DNA of 64,000 nucleotides from Luteibacter rhizovicinus DSM 16549 (lineage in GTDB: Bacteria > Pseudomonadota > Gammaproteobacteria > Xanthomonadales > Rhodanobacteraceae). The DNA is taken from positions 868,001 to 932,000 of the forward strand of contig NZ_CP017480.1 of the NCBI RefSeq assembly GCF_001887595.1. Reading direction: 5' to 3'. The notes under the pieces were generated by a model, which did not search any database, was not told the DNA's origin, and saw nothing but the letters and a program-made list of their open reading frames with translations. Of the stretch, positions 1-8,365 are shown in pieces. The position numbers were made by a program, and so were the translations under genes. The first letter of the stretch is position 1. Each line of letters opens with the position of its first letter.

Positions 1-1
1 C

Positions 2-94
2 ACGTTCACGGCGTTCTCGTGGGAGAAGACGGACAAGGCCGAGATCCTGCGCGATGCCGCTGGGCTTGGTGTGAAGGCCGTTCGCGCCAAGTAA
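2..94 (+). CDS. C-terminal end of an unidentified gene (partial)
   Basis: An open frame enters from the left edge and ends at a TAA at 92-94, giving 30 residues (starting [20 protein letters not shown], ending KAVRAK). It is followed at once by a strong terminator, which supports it as the real end of a transcription unit. The FSWEKT stretch recalls the tail of some family 1 glycosyltransferases, but 30 residues are too few for a call and I do not assign a function. Confidence 0.5.
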   Translation, partial: TFTAFSWEKTDKAEILRDAAGLGVKAVRAK

Positions 95-119
95 GCAAAC
101 GCGCGTCTTAAACCATAAG

Positions 120-147
120 AAAACGGGCGCCCTCGGGCGCCCGTTTT
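120..147 (+). terminator. Rho-independent terminator
   Basis: An 8-bp GC stem (CGGGCGCC / GGCGCCCG) with a CTCG loop is extended by four A-T pairs, with AAAA before and TTTT after. It lies 25 bases past the TAA of the preceding partial gene. The A and T flanks are symmetrical, but no minus-strand gene reads into it. Confidence 0.85.
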
Positions 148-226
148 CGTTCGCATGGTTCGATCTATGCCAAAGTGCGGCAACCCGGCATGCAAGGGTT
201 CCACGGCATATCATCGGAGCACGCCC

Positions 227-1162
227 ATGGTCCGCTTTCTCTGCGCCACGATCCTGCTCGCTGCCATGAGTCTGCCCGCGCTCGCGGATGTCCGACCCTT
301 TCCGACGACCTTCCGGATCCAGGACATCGCCACCGACGGCGCCACCATCCACGTTCGCGTCGGCGGCACGGGCCCCGCCGTCGTGCTGCTGCACGGCTTC
401 GGCGACACCGGGGACATGTGGGCACCGCTGGCCGAGAATCTGGCCCGGGACCATACCGTCATCGTGCCCGACCTGCGAGGCATGGGCATGTCGTCGCATC
501 CGGACGGCGGCTACGACAAGAGAACCCAGGCGGGAGACGTACGCGCCGTCCTCACCCAGCTCGGTGTCGACCGCGCCGTCGTCGTCGGTCACGATATCGG
601 CACCATGGTGGCCTACGCCTATGCCGCACGCTATCCAGACAAGACCGTGCGCCTGATCGTGATGGATGCGCCTGTTCCGGGTATCCCACCCTGGGACCAG
701 ATCGTGCGCAATCCCTTGCTGTGGCACTTCGATTTCGGGGGGCCGGACATGGAGCGCCTGGTCGCAGGGCGCGAACGTATCTATCTGGATCGTTTCTGGA
801 ACGAGTTCGCGGGTGACCCGCCGAAAATCGACGAGGGTACGCGGCAGCACTACGCCCAGATCTACGCTCGCCCCGGCGCGATGCATTCGTCCTTCGCCCA
901 GTTCCGCGCCATTCGCCAGGATGCCGACGTCAACCAGGCGTCATTGGCGACGAAACTTCCCATGCCCGTGCTCGCCATCGGTGGCGAAAAATCGTTCGGC
1001 GCGAACGAAGCCATCGTCATGCGCAATGCCGCGGGCAACGTCACCGGCCTGGTCATCCCAGGCGCCGGACACTGGCTGATGGAAGAGGCAACGGATGCCA
1101 CCATCGCTGCGGTGCGCAATTTCGCCGACGGCAAGCCCGTCGCCGGCGCGACGACGCATTGA
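227..1162 (+). CDS. Secreted alpha/beta hydrolase (epoxide hydrolase-like)
   Basis: The 311-residue protein has a signal peptide of about 20 residues (MVRFLCATILLAAMSLPALA), so it is probably periplasmic or secreted. HGFG near residue 56 is the oxyanion-hole motif, G-H-D-I-G near 122 is the nucleophile elbow, and the catalytic His is in AGHW near 282. An Asp nucleophile, rather than Ser, is typical of epoxide hydrolases and haloalkane dehalogenases; the substrate cannot be read from the sequence. I chose the ATG at 227 over an upstream in-frame ATG at 155 because GGAG lies 7 bases ahead of it and the signal peptide then starts at residue 1. It appears monocistronic, after a terminator. Confidence 0.85.
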   Translation: MVRFLCATILLAAMSLPALADVRPFPTTFRIQDIATDGATIHVRVGGTGPAVVLLHGFGDTGDMWAPLAENLARDHTVIVPDLRGMGMSSHPDGGYDKRTQAGDVRAVLTQLGVDRAVVVGHDIGTMVAYAYAARYPDKTVRLIVMDAPVPGIPPWDQIVRNPLLWHFDFGGPDMERLVAGRERIYLDRFWNEFAGDPPKIDEGTRQHYAQIYARPGAMHSSFAQFRAIRQDADVNQASLATKLPMPVLAIGGEKSFGANEAIVMRNAAGNVTGLVIPGAGHWLMEEATDATIAAVRNFADGKPVAGATTH

Positions 1163-1308
1163 GCTAGCAGGCCCACAACCTAACGGCCAGCGGCAAAGCG
1201 CGCGCCTACCGCTGCCCGTCGCGCTGTCGAAGCCGCCTGGCCGCGACGGTCACGGCGACTTCATGGCCTGGATGCGACACCTGAAGGGTCGCTACAGGAG
1301 ATGACGCC

Positions 1309-1836
1309 ATGCACCGCACCTTACCCCGCATCCTCGCCACAGCCTTGCTCGCCGCCGCCCTGCCCATGGCTGCCCTGGCCCAGCACACCGATTCCAAGGG
1401 TGGCACGCCGACCGACGCCGGCTTCGTCACCAACGCCAGTGGTGCCGGTCTCGCCGAGATCGAAGCCGCGAAGCTCGCCGACACCAACGCCGGTTCGGAC
1501 AAGGTGAAGACCTTCGCCCACCAGATCATCGCGGATCACACCAAGGCGGGCGAGGAACTGAAGACGCTTGCCGCAGGCGACCGTGGTTACGCCACGGCCG
1601 AATCGCCGCCGCCGGCGAACCAGAAGGACATCGACGCGCTGAAGATGCTCAACGGTGCGGCGTTCGACAAGGAGTTCGCGAAGGTGATGGTGGCCGATCA
1701 CCAGAAGGCCGTGGCGATCTTCGAAGTCGAAGTGGAGAAGGGTTCGAACAAGGATCTTCAGGCGTTTGCGAAGAAGACCCTGCCTACCCTTAAGGAGCAT
1801 CTGAAGATGGCTCGGGCGTTGAATACCGGGAAGTAG
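1309..1836 (+). CDS. DUF4142 domain-containing secreted protein
   Basis: The 175-residue protein has a signal peptide (residues 1-24, ending PMAALA) and then an almost wholly helical domain. The segment with NASGAGLAEIEAAKLA, FAHQIIADHTKAGEEL and FAKVMVADHQKAV matches the DUF4142 pattern, a ferritin-like four-helix bundle with paired D-H motifs. Members are secreted proteins of uncertain function in proteobacteria. AGGAG lies a few bases before the ATG. No operon partner is evident: the gene is 146 bases past the hydrolase and converges on the next gene. Confidence 0.85.
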   Translation: MHRTLPRILATALLAAALPMAALAQHTDSKGGTPTDAGFVTNASGAGLAEIEAAKLADTNAGSDKVKTFAHQIIADHTKAGEELKTLAAGDRGYATAESPPPANQKDIDALKMLNGAAFDKEFAKVMVADHQKAVAIFEVEVEKGSNKDLQAFAKKTLPTLKEHLKMARALNTGK

Positions 1837-1891
1837 CTGCGGGAGTTAGCGCGAGCGCCCATCGCCAAAGGCTATCGATAGCGGCGCGTGC

Positions 1892-3151
1892 TTACGGCAA
1901 CGTGGTCACCACTGCATTGGTGACGTGCGCGCTGTCGTCGGCGACGCCCACCGCGTAAGCACCACTCTTCGAAACAGCCGAAATGCCGTTGCTCGAACCA
2001 CCGCCGAACAACGCAATGGGTGAGAGCGTGCCCGGCGACGCCGGGTTCCACACGGCGGCCTGGGCATTTTCGCTTGCGTTCTGGCCGCCTACGGTGACCA
2101 AGCCGTTATCGCCCAACCCTGTCGCGCCGACCGTGGTGCCACTGTGCAAGGCTGGAATTCCAATGAAGCTCGTCGCCACGCCCGCCTCATTGATGACCAG
2201 ATAAGCGGCAGTCGACTTGCCATCCGCCGTTTGATAATGCAAGACGATATTGCCCTGCGCGTTCATGAAGTCGCCAACACTCTTCACAGGGGTGCCTGCG
2301 ACCGAAAGAGATGGCGCCGTCGCCGTCGATGCTGGCGATACCCAGTAGGCCACGCGTGATGTCGGCGCTGTGGGGAAAATGCATGTTCCCATGATGCGAG
2401 ATGACGCGTTCATTGACTGCACCACGCAATAGGAAGCCCCAGAAGCCTTCGTCAGTACGGTCTTCTGATACAGGCCCAGAAGGCCCGGCGTCGCAATGAC
2501 GGGGCTCGCCGTGCCGGTGCCGCTCGGACAATTCATCAACACCGCCGGGCTAGCCTGCGCGGTGGGCTCCCCGACATCGGCGGGGACGCAGTTATCGCCC
2601 GCGGAGGAAACATCGATGGCCGTCGTCGAGCCCGTCCGCCAGATCACCGCCGTCGCGACGGCACTGCCCGAACCGCTGACACCGGCAATGTCGCCTGCCT
2701 GGTTATATGCCGTCGCTTGCGTGGTGACGTCAGCGAGCAATCCCAGGACGCCCGGACGAGGTAACAGCTTCGAAAGCACCCCATTGCCGGTGGGACCCGG
2801 ATTCCAGACCACGGCAAAGCCGATGCCCGAAGCATCGACACAGCCACCGACGGCCTGCCCACCGTTGGATATTCCGCTCGCGTGGCACGAACGCCCCGCC
2901 GCCAACGACGGAAGCGACAGCTCCTGTCCGGCCTGCGCAAGCCAGGCGACAGCCGGGCCGGCGGAACTCGGTGGTGAACACGTGCCCACGCTGATGCCGG
3001 AGTCGTTGACGTCCGATGCGACGCATTGGGCGCCGGCATTGTGCCCGAGACTGGTCAGCGAGGACGCGTCAGCCATCGCGGAATGACACGCTAACGCAAC
3101 GACAAGTGACACTGACGCAACGTGCGGGAGAAGACGTCCGAATCCGTTCAT
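1892..3151 (-). CDS. Secreted HAF-like repeat protein
   Basis: The 419-residue protein has a signal peptide of about 27 residues. The mature part consists of roughly seven degenerate repeats of about 45-55 residues of the form N-x-x-G-x-x-V/A-G followed by A-x-x-W, for example SDVNDSGISVGTCSPP, SGISNGGQAVGGCVDA, ATGLGDNGLVTVGGQN and AVSKSGAYAVGVADD. This is the pattern of the probable extracellular HAF-repeat family, likely a beta-propeller. There are several cysteines, which suits an exported protein. It stands alone, and nothing nearby suggests a partner. Confidence 0.75.
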   Translation of the reverse strand: MNGFGRLLPHVASVSLVVALACHSAMADASSLTSLGHNAGAQCVASDVNDSGISVGTCSPPSSAGPAVAWLAQAGQELSLPSLAAGRSCHASGISNGGQAVGGCVDASGIGFAVVWNPGPTGNGVLSKLLPRPGVLGLLADVTTQATAYNQAGDIAGVSGSGSAVATAVIWRTGSTTAIDVSSAGDNCVPADVGEPTAQASPAVLMNCPSGTGTASPVIATPGLLGLYQKTVLTKASGASYCVVQSMNASSRIMGTCIFPTAPTSRVAYWVSPASTATAPSLSVAGTPVKSVGDFMNAQGNIVLHYQTADGKSTAAYLVINEAGVATSFIGIPALHSGTTVGATGLGDNGLVTVGGQNASENAQAAVWNPASPGTLSPIALFGGGSSNGISAVSKSGAYAVGVADDSAHVTNAVVTTLP

Positions 3152-3538
3152 GTCGCGAGTCCTGTGTTTCCATCGATAGTGGAGTTCACGCTAGACCGAA
3201 CACGGCTATCGGGGAATATCGCCTTGGTTGTAGGCGGCGCCACCGACCGCAGACGTCATCGCTTTCGAATCGACGCGTTACAAAGCGCCGTTCCGATATT
3301 GCATAAGAGTTTTATGTGGCCCCATCTCTGGACCGCTCTGACGACAGTCAGCAGCTTGATTTCCGGAATGATCATGAGGGCGTGTCGCCGCTCGAGAGCT
3401 TTTCGCGAGAGATCAACCGTACCGGCTCGTCACTGCCGCAAACGCGTGACACCCCCTACAACGTCCGTTCTATAGGCGGCTGACGATGCGCGGCCTATGG
3501 TGAAGCTACGAACATCTCATCGTTTCCAAGGACCATAC
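3152..3538. other. Intergenic region, 387 bases
   Basis: This gap lies between the divergent HAF-like gene and a small secreted protein, so it should hold both promoters. The longest open frame (3122-3475, plus) has no usable ribosome site, is arginine-rich, and starts inside the neighbouring gene. I see no hairpin, repeat or RNA gene. The AAGGA at 3528-3532 belongs to the next gene. Confidence 0.5.
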
Positions 3539-3949
3539 ATGAGAACTTTGTCCATACCGGCGCGGGCCTGGATGGCTTGCCTGATCGCCGTCTTGTTCGA
3601 CGCGACGTCGATCGCGTCGCCAGTCGCCACCGCGACAGGACTGGCCCGCTCCGACGAATGGGAAATGGGTGTTCAGAGCGCGAAGGCGACGTCGAGCAAG
3701 ATGCTTGCTCGACAGGCCGGGACTTCTGTAATCATCGACATCCAAGTACATGTGACCGCCTTGTCATTTGTATCCCTAGACAAACTTGGTATCACAGGCG
3801 CGGGCATCTCGAGCGAAGAGAAGAAACGACTTCAAACGCAATATGATGACTACAATGAGAAACACAACCTGAAGCCCTTCGGAGGACTGCCTCGAGCGTG
3901 CAAAGATCAGAATTGCAACGAAGATGTTTTTGGCATCCTGTATCGATAG
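3539..3949 (+). CDS. Small secreted protein of unknown function
   Basis: The 136-residue protein starts at the ATG 6 bases after AAGGA (3528-3532); an in-frame ATG at 3497 lacks such a site. Residues 1 to about 28 form a signal peptide. The mature part has a charged helix-prone middle (SSEEKKRLQTQYDDYNEKHN) and a C-terminal C-x5-C pair (RACKDQNCNEDV). The second half is visibly AT-richer than its neighbours, with codons such as AAA, GAT and TAT, which may point to separate ancestry. I do not recognise a family. Confidence 0.6.
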   Translation: MRTLSIPARAWMACLIAVLFDATSIASPVATATGLARSDEWEMGVQSAKATSSKMLARQAGTSVIIDIQVHVTALSFVSLDKLGITGAGISSEEKKRLQTQYDDYNEKHNLKPFGGLPRACKDQNCNEDVFGILYR

Positions 3950-3989
3950 CCAGACCCTGATCCGGAGCGTGCCCGCCAGTCGCGATGCA

Positions 3990-4367
3990 TCAACCCGCGT
4001 GACACCGAACGAATCCACGCAACGTCAACCCGGGTGACGTCACGAATTCGACCGGCCGCGGCATGCCTTCATCCCCCGCGATGAAGACGAACGAATCGCC
4101 TTCCAGCACATAGCTCGCCGGCAGCAACTTGCCGGCGTCGTCGCCCATGCTGTCGATCCAGGTGATCGAACGCGGCGTGGTGCTCGGGTCGAGGATGAAA
4201 TGCCCGGCAAGCAGGAGCTCACCGTTTGGCAGGTTGACGGCGAAGGTGTCGTCTTTGATCGTCGTGATCGCGCCGTTGCCGCCGTGGGCGTCCGGTGGAT
4301 CGATGACGCCGTTTTCTTCGAAGCGGGTCTGGATCCAGTTGCCCTGGAGGTTTTCTAGTTCGCTCAT
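3990..4367 (-). CDS. TIGR03067-like domain protein
   Basis: The 125-residue protein has no signal peptide. The N-terminal ELENLQGNWIQTRFEENG, the central FILDPSTTPRSITWID and LEGDSFVFIAGDE, and the end EFVTSPGLTLRGFVR follow the order of the TIGR03067 family, which has a lipocalin-like strand pattern (an L-x-G-x-W start and a D-P-S/T core). The family is best known from Planctomycetes and its function is unknown. The gene lies downstream of xylH on the same strand but is separated from it by 152 bases holding an inverted pair of REP elements, so it is probably its own unit. Confidence 0.65.
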   Translation of the reverse strand: MSELENLQGNWIQTRFEENGVIDPPDAHGGNGAITTIKDDTFAVNLPNGELLLAGHFILDPSTTPRSITWIDSMGDDAGKLLPASYVLEGDSFVFIAGDEGMPRPVEFVTSPGLTLRGFVRCHAG

Positions 4368-4400
4368 GATCTTCCTTGAGAGGTGCTCCCTGGCATTTTA

Positions 4401-4502
4401 TCGCCGCTGAAGCGGCTCCCACAAAGAGCCGGCTCTCACAAGAAAGCGGCCCCCACACACGGTGCAGGCTTATGCCCTGTGTGGGAGCCGATTCATCGGC
4501 GA
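4401..4502. repeat. Inverted pair of REP elements (REPIN-like)
   Basis: The 23-base motif TCGCCG-N6-CGGCTCCCACA appears forward at 4401-4423 (N6 = CTGAAG) and reversed at 4480-4502 (N6 = ATGAAT on its own strand). Degenerate pieces lie between them (GAGCCGGCTCTCACA and AGCGGCCCCCACACA). Each unit is partly palindromic, and the pair can fold into one long hairpin. The same motif occurs elsewhere in the window (15537, 27055, 27111, 29159). Confidence 0.85.
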
Positions 4503-4519
4503 TGCTCCTTGGCGGGGGA

Positions 4520-5665
4520 TCAGCCATTGCGGTTGGAGCCGGAGAGCACGTCGACCCAGACGGCGAGGACGAGGATCACGCCCTTGATGATCATCTGCCA
4601 GGAGTTGTCGACGTCCATCAGCTGCATGCCATTGTCGAGGCTGGCCATGACCAGGGCGCCGATCAGAGCACCGTAGACCGTGCCCGAACCACCGCGCATG
4701 GACGTGCCACCGATGAAGCAGGCCGAGATCGCGTCCAGCTCGCCGCCCGTACCGGCGGACGGGGAACCCGAACCGGTGCGCGCTACGGTGATGATGCCGG
4801 CGAAGGCGCACATGAGACCCATGATGGCGAACACGACAAGCTTGACGCGTGCCACGTTGACGCCGGAAAGGCGCGTGGCTTCCATGTTGCCGCCGACGGC
4901 GTAAATGTGCCGGCCGAACACCGTCTGGGTGGACACGTAGGTGAATACGGCGAGCAGACCGAGCAGGATCATCACCGGGATGGGGATGCCATTAGCGTCG
5001 TTGAGCATGCGCACGAAGCCGAAGATGAAGGCACCGACCGCCACCATCTTCGCGATATCGACCCACAACGCGGCCTGCTGCAGACCGAGCTTCCCGCGGC
5101 GCACGCGACGTCGCGCGGTCAAGGCGACCATGGCCAGGAAGATAAGGCCGCCGATCCACACTGACACGCCGGGCGGCACGAAGCCCTGGCCGATCGTGAT
5201 GAGGTTGTCCGGCGCGGGAGCGATGGTGGAGCTGCCCGTGATGTAGAGCACGATGCCGCGGAAGGCGAGCATGCCGCCGAGGCCGACGATGAACGAGGGC
5301 ACGCGCAGCTTGGTGACGATGTAACCGTTCAGTCCGCCGATCAGCAGGCCGAGGACCAGCACGGCACCGATCGACGGCCAGGTTCCCCAACCCTGGTTGA
5401 CCGTGAGGATCGCGACCACGCCACCGAGCAGGCCGAGCTGCGAGCCGATCGACAGATCGATTTCGCCGGCGATGATGACGAAGACCATGCCGCAGGCAAG
5501 CATGCCGGTGATCGCCATCTGCCGGAACAGATTGGACAGATTACCCGGCGTGACGAAGGCCGCATCGGTCTTGATGTGGAAGAACACCCAGATGATCGCG
5601 ACCGCGATGAGCAGCGCGAGGATCTTGTAACGGACGAACAGTTGCTGGATTTGCTGCGACTGCAT
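4520..5665 (-). CDS. xylH: D-xylose ABC transporter permease
   Basis: The 381-residue inner-membrane protein has about ten hydrophobic segments and belongs to the BPD_transp_2 family. GEIDLSIGSQLGLLGGVVA near residues 66-85 is the hallmark of sugar-type permeases. It forms the channel of the XylFGH importer, pairing with the XylG ATPase. It is the last gene of the xyl operon, starting 38 bases after the xylG stop. A hydrophilic insert with RRRVRRGKLG lies mid-protein, as in XylH homologues. The transport role follows from its position beside xylF and xylG and in the same operon as xylA and xylB. Confidence 0.93.
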   Translation of the reverse strand: MQSQQIQQLFVRYKILALLIAVAIIWVFFHIKTDAAFVTPGNLSNLFRQMAITGMLACGMVFVIIAGEIDLSIGSQLGLLGGVVAILTVNQGWGTWPSIGAVLVLGLLIGGLNGYIVTKLRVPSFIVGLGGMLAFRGIVLYITGSSTIAPAPDNLITIGQGFVPPGVSVWIGGLIFLAMVALTARRRVRRGKLGLQQAALWVDIAKMVAVGAFIFGFVRMLNDANGIPIPVMILLGLLAVFTYVSTQTVFGRHIYAVGGNMEATRLSGVNVARVKLVVFAIMGLMCAFAGIITVARTGSGSPSAGTGGELDAISACFIGGTSMRGGSGTVYGALIGALVMASLDNGMQLMDVDNSWQMIIKGVILVLAVWVDVLSGSNRNG

Positions 5666-5703
5666 GGAGGAGCTTCCTGGTATCGCGTGAAGTGGTGGGA
5701 GGA

Positions 5704-7251
5704 TCAGGCCGCGTGCGCCGGGCCTTCGGCGGCATGCGAGATGGCGGCGGCAAGCACCTGCTCCTGCGTCAGCCCGACGTTCTTGAAGTCACCGCGCAGC
5801 TTACCTTCGCCGACGACGAGAACGCGATCGCTCACGCCGAGCACTTCGGGCATTTCCGAAGAGACCATGATGATCGCGACGCCCTTGGAGGCCAGCTCGA
5901 ACATCAGCTTGTAGATGTCGTACTTGGAGCCGACGTCGACGCCACGGGTGGGTTCGTCGAGGATCAGCACCTTGGGACCGGGCAGCAGCATCTTGGTCAG
6001 CACGGCCTTCTGCTGGTTGCCTCCGGACAGGCCCATGATGGCCAGCTCCGGGCTGGCCGTCTTGACACGCAGGCGCTTGATCTCGGCTTCGACCACTTGC
6101 AGCTCGGCCTGACGATCGATCTGGCCCGCGTGCGCATAATGCGACAAGGTGGCCAGGGTGATGTTGTCGCCCACGCCCAGGAGGGGAACGATCCCCTGGC
6201 GCTTGCGATCTTCCGGCACCAGCGACAGGCCGGCCTTGATCGCCTGCTCGGGGCTCTTGATCTTGATCGGCTTGCCTTCGAGGACCAGCTCGGCTTCGGA
6301 ACGACCCGGGTAGGCACCGAAGATCGCCGAGACCAGCTCGGTGCGTCCCGCACCCACGAGCCCTGCGATGCCGAGGATCTCGCCGCGACGCACTTTAAAG
6401 GAAATGTCGTCGACGCGCTTGCGGTTCGGATTGGCCACGTCCCAGCAGGTGACGTGCTTCGCTTCGAAGATCACCTCACCGATGTCGTGCTCCACCTTCG
6501 GGAACAGGTTCTCGATATCGCGGCCGACCATCGCGGTGATGATCGAATGCGTGGTCATCTCGCTCATCGGCTTGGTGACGATGTGCTTGCCGTCGCGGAT
6601 CACGGTCACCGTGTCGCACACGCGCGCCACTTCCTCGAGCTTGTGCGAGATGTACACGCAAGCCACGCCCTCTTTCTTGAGGTCCTCGATGATCGACAGC
6701 AGGGTGTCGGTCTCGGAGGAAGTCAGCGAGGAGGAAGGCTCGTCGAGGATCAACAGGCGCGCGTTCTTGGCCAGGGCCTTGGCGATCTCGAACAGCTGCT
6801 GATAGCCGCCGCCATAGTTCATCACAGGTGCCGCGACGTTGACGTCCTTGAGCTTGAGCCGGGCAAGCAGGGCATCGGCCTTCGCATACATCGCGTCGAA
6901 GTCCATCACGCCGCCGAACTTGCGGATCTCGTTGCCGAGGAAAATATTCTCGGCCACGGAGAGCTGCGGAACCAGCATCAGCTCCTGATGGATGATGACG
7001 ATGCCGGCATCCTCGCTGTCGCGCACCGAATGCGCGCGCAGGGGCTTGCCGTCGAAAAGAATCTCGCCTTCCCAGGTGCCATAGGGATACACACCGGACA
7101 GGACTTTCATCAGGGTCGACTTGCCGGCGCCGTTTTCGCCGCACAGGCCGACGCATTCGCCTGGCCGAACCGCCAGGTCGATGCCATTGAGCGCGCGCAC
7201 GCCGGAAAATTCCTTGACGATCTGCCGCATCTCGAACAGGTATTCGCTCAC
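5704..7251 (-). CDS. xylG: D-xylose ABC transporter ATP-binding protein
   Basis: The 515-residue protein has two fused ABC domains, as is usual for monosaccharide importers. The N-terminal domain has Walker [10 protein letters not shown] (about residues 38-46), and Walker [12 protein letters not shown]. The C-terminal domain has the degenerate P-loop [10 protein letters not shown], a signature [10 protein letters not shown] and Walker [15 protein letters not shown]. The altered second P-loop is normal for this family, so only the first site is expected to be fully active. It powers XylH. AAAGGA lies just before the start, and a stable hairpin separates the gene from xylF upstream. Confidence 0.94.
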   Translation of the reverse strand: MSEYLFEMRQIVKEFSGVRALNGIDLAVRPGECVGLCGENGAGKSTLMKVLSGVYPYGTWEGEILFDGKPLRAHSVRDSEDAGIVIIHQELMLVPQLSVAENIFLGNEIRKFGGVMDFDAMYAKADALLARLKLKDVNVAAPVMNYGGGYQQLFEIAKALAKNARLLILDEPSSSLTSSETDTLLSIIEDLKKEGVACVYISHKLEEVARVCDTVTVIRDGKHIVTKPMSEMTTHSIITAMVGRDIENLFPKVEHDIGEVIFEAKHVTCWDVANPNRKRVDDISFKVRRGEILGIAGLVGAGRTELVSAIFGAYPGRSEAELVLEGKPIKIKSPEQAIKAGLSLVPEDRKRQGIVPLLGVGDNITLATLSHYAHAGQIDRQAELQVVEAEIKRLRVKTASPELAIMGLSGGNQQKAVLTKMLLPGPKVLILDEPTRGVDVGSKYDIYKLMFELASKGVAIIMVSSEMPEVLGVSDRVLVVGEGKLRGDFKNVGLTQEQVLAAAISHAAEGPAHAA

Positions 7252-7270
7252 CGATATTTCCTTTAGCAGG

Positions 7271-7300
7271 ACGACGCCCCACCATCCGGCGGGGCGTCGT
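7271..7300 (-). promoter_or_regulatory. Intercistronic stem-loop between xylF and xylG
   Basis: Perfect 10-base arms (ACGACGCCCC / GGGGCGTCGT) enclose a 10-base loop in the 71-base gap between xylF and xylG. No T-run follows on the minus strand; the sequence goes straight into the xylG ribosome site. It therefore looks like an mRNA-stabilising or partly terminating element, which would let xylF be made in excess over xylG and xylH, a common arrangement for binding-protein operons. The role is inferred. Confidence 0.7.
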
Positions 7301-7322
7301 CGATCTTACGCTAACGCTTCGC

Positions 7323-8336
7323 TTACGGGCCGACCTGGGCCTGGGTGTAGAAACCGTCCTTCACCACGAGGTCGACGTTCTGCTTGGTCAGCAGGGTCGG
7401 GGTGAGCAGGATGGTATTGATGTCACCCTTGCCGTTGTTCATCTTGGAGGTGAACTGCGGCGCGGTGCCCTGGGCAAGGTCGATGGCCAGGTTCGCGGCG
7501 TCCGTGGCGATCGTCTTGATCGGCTTGTAGACCGTCATGGTCTGCGTACCGGCCTTGATGCGCTTGATCGCGGCGAGATCGGCATCCTGGCCCGACACGG
7601 CGACCTTGCCGGCCAGCTTCTGGCCGTTCAGGGCAGCGATGGCGCCACCGGCGGTGCCGTCATTCGAGGCGACGATGCCCTGGATGTTGTTCTTGTTCGC
7701 GGTCAGCGCGTTCTCGATGATCGACTGGGCGTTCGAGGCAAGCCACTCGTTCGTCCACTGCTGGCCGACGATCTTGATGTCGCCCTTGTCGACCAGCGGC
7801 TTGAGAACCTTCATCTGGCCTTCGCGAAGGATCTTCGCGTTGTTATCGGTCGGCGCGCCGCCGAGCAGGAAGTAGTTACCCTTCGGTGCGGCATTGACCA
7901 CGCCCTGGGCCTGCATCTGGCCGACCTTGTCGTTGTCGAACGAGATGTACGCGTCGACATCGGCGTTGAGGATCAGGCGGTCATACGAGATCACCTTGAT
8001 ACCGGCCTTCTTCGCTTCGGCGACCACGGTGGTGAGCGTCTTGGCATTGAACGGCACGATGACGATGACGTCGACCTTGCGCGAGATCAGGTTCTCAATC
8101 TGCTGGATCTGCTTCTGCTCGTTGGCGTCGGCGGACTGCACCGAGACGGTGCCACCCTTGGCTTCGACGGCAGCCTTGAAGTAGTCGCGGTCCTTCGTCC
8201 AGCGCTCGACGCGAAGATCGTCGATGGAGAAACCGATGACCGGCTTTTCCTTGCTTGCATGCGCCTGCGGAGCGGCGAAAACGCCTGCGGCGATCATCGA
8301 TACGGCCAGCACCGTGTGTAGAGCCTTCTGCTTCAT
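7323..8336 (-). CDS. xylF: D-xylose periplasmic binding protein
   Basis: The 337-residue protein has a signal peptide (about residues 1-27, ending PQAHA) and then a Peripla_BP_4-type sugar-binding fold starting PVIGFSIDDLRVERWTKDRD. Other typical blocks are DVIVIVPFNA, VISYDRLI and VSGQDADLAAIKRIKAGTQTMTVYKP. It captures xylose in the periplasm and delivers it to XylGH. The length is close to E. coli XylF (330). It lies between xylB (29-base gap) and xylG. Confidence 0.94.
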   Translation of the reverse strand: MKQKALHTVLAVSMIAAGVFAAPQAHASKEKPVIGFSIDDLRVERWTKDRDYFKAAVEAKGGTVSVQSADANEQKQIQQIENLISRKVDVIVIVPFNAKTLTTVVAEAKKAGIKVISYDRLILNADVDAYISFDNDKVGQMQAQGVVNAAPKGNYFLLGGAPTDNNAKILREGQMKVLKPLVDKGDIKIVGQQWTNEWLASNAQSIIENALTANKNNIQGIVASNDGTAGGAIAALNGQKLAGKVAVSGQDADLAAIKRIKAGTQTMTVYKPIKTIATDAANLAIDLAQGTAPQFTSKMNNGKGDINTILLTPTLLTKQNVDLVVKDGFYTQAQVGP

Positions 8337-8365
8337 GCTTATCTCCGTGCTTATGGAATCGCCCT

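Noticed and set aside
3122..3475. A 117-residue plus-strand frame in the 3.2-3.5 kb gap
   Set aside because: It has no ribosome site, starts inside the neighbouring gene, and has no domain or conserved pattern.
5692..7266. A 524-residue open frame on the plus strand opposite xylG
   Set aside because: It is a shadow of high-GC codon use: it lies wholly over a well-conserved ABC ATPase, and has His/Asp/Arg-rich low-quality composition with no ribosome site or domain.
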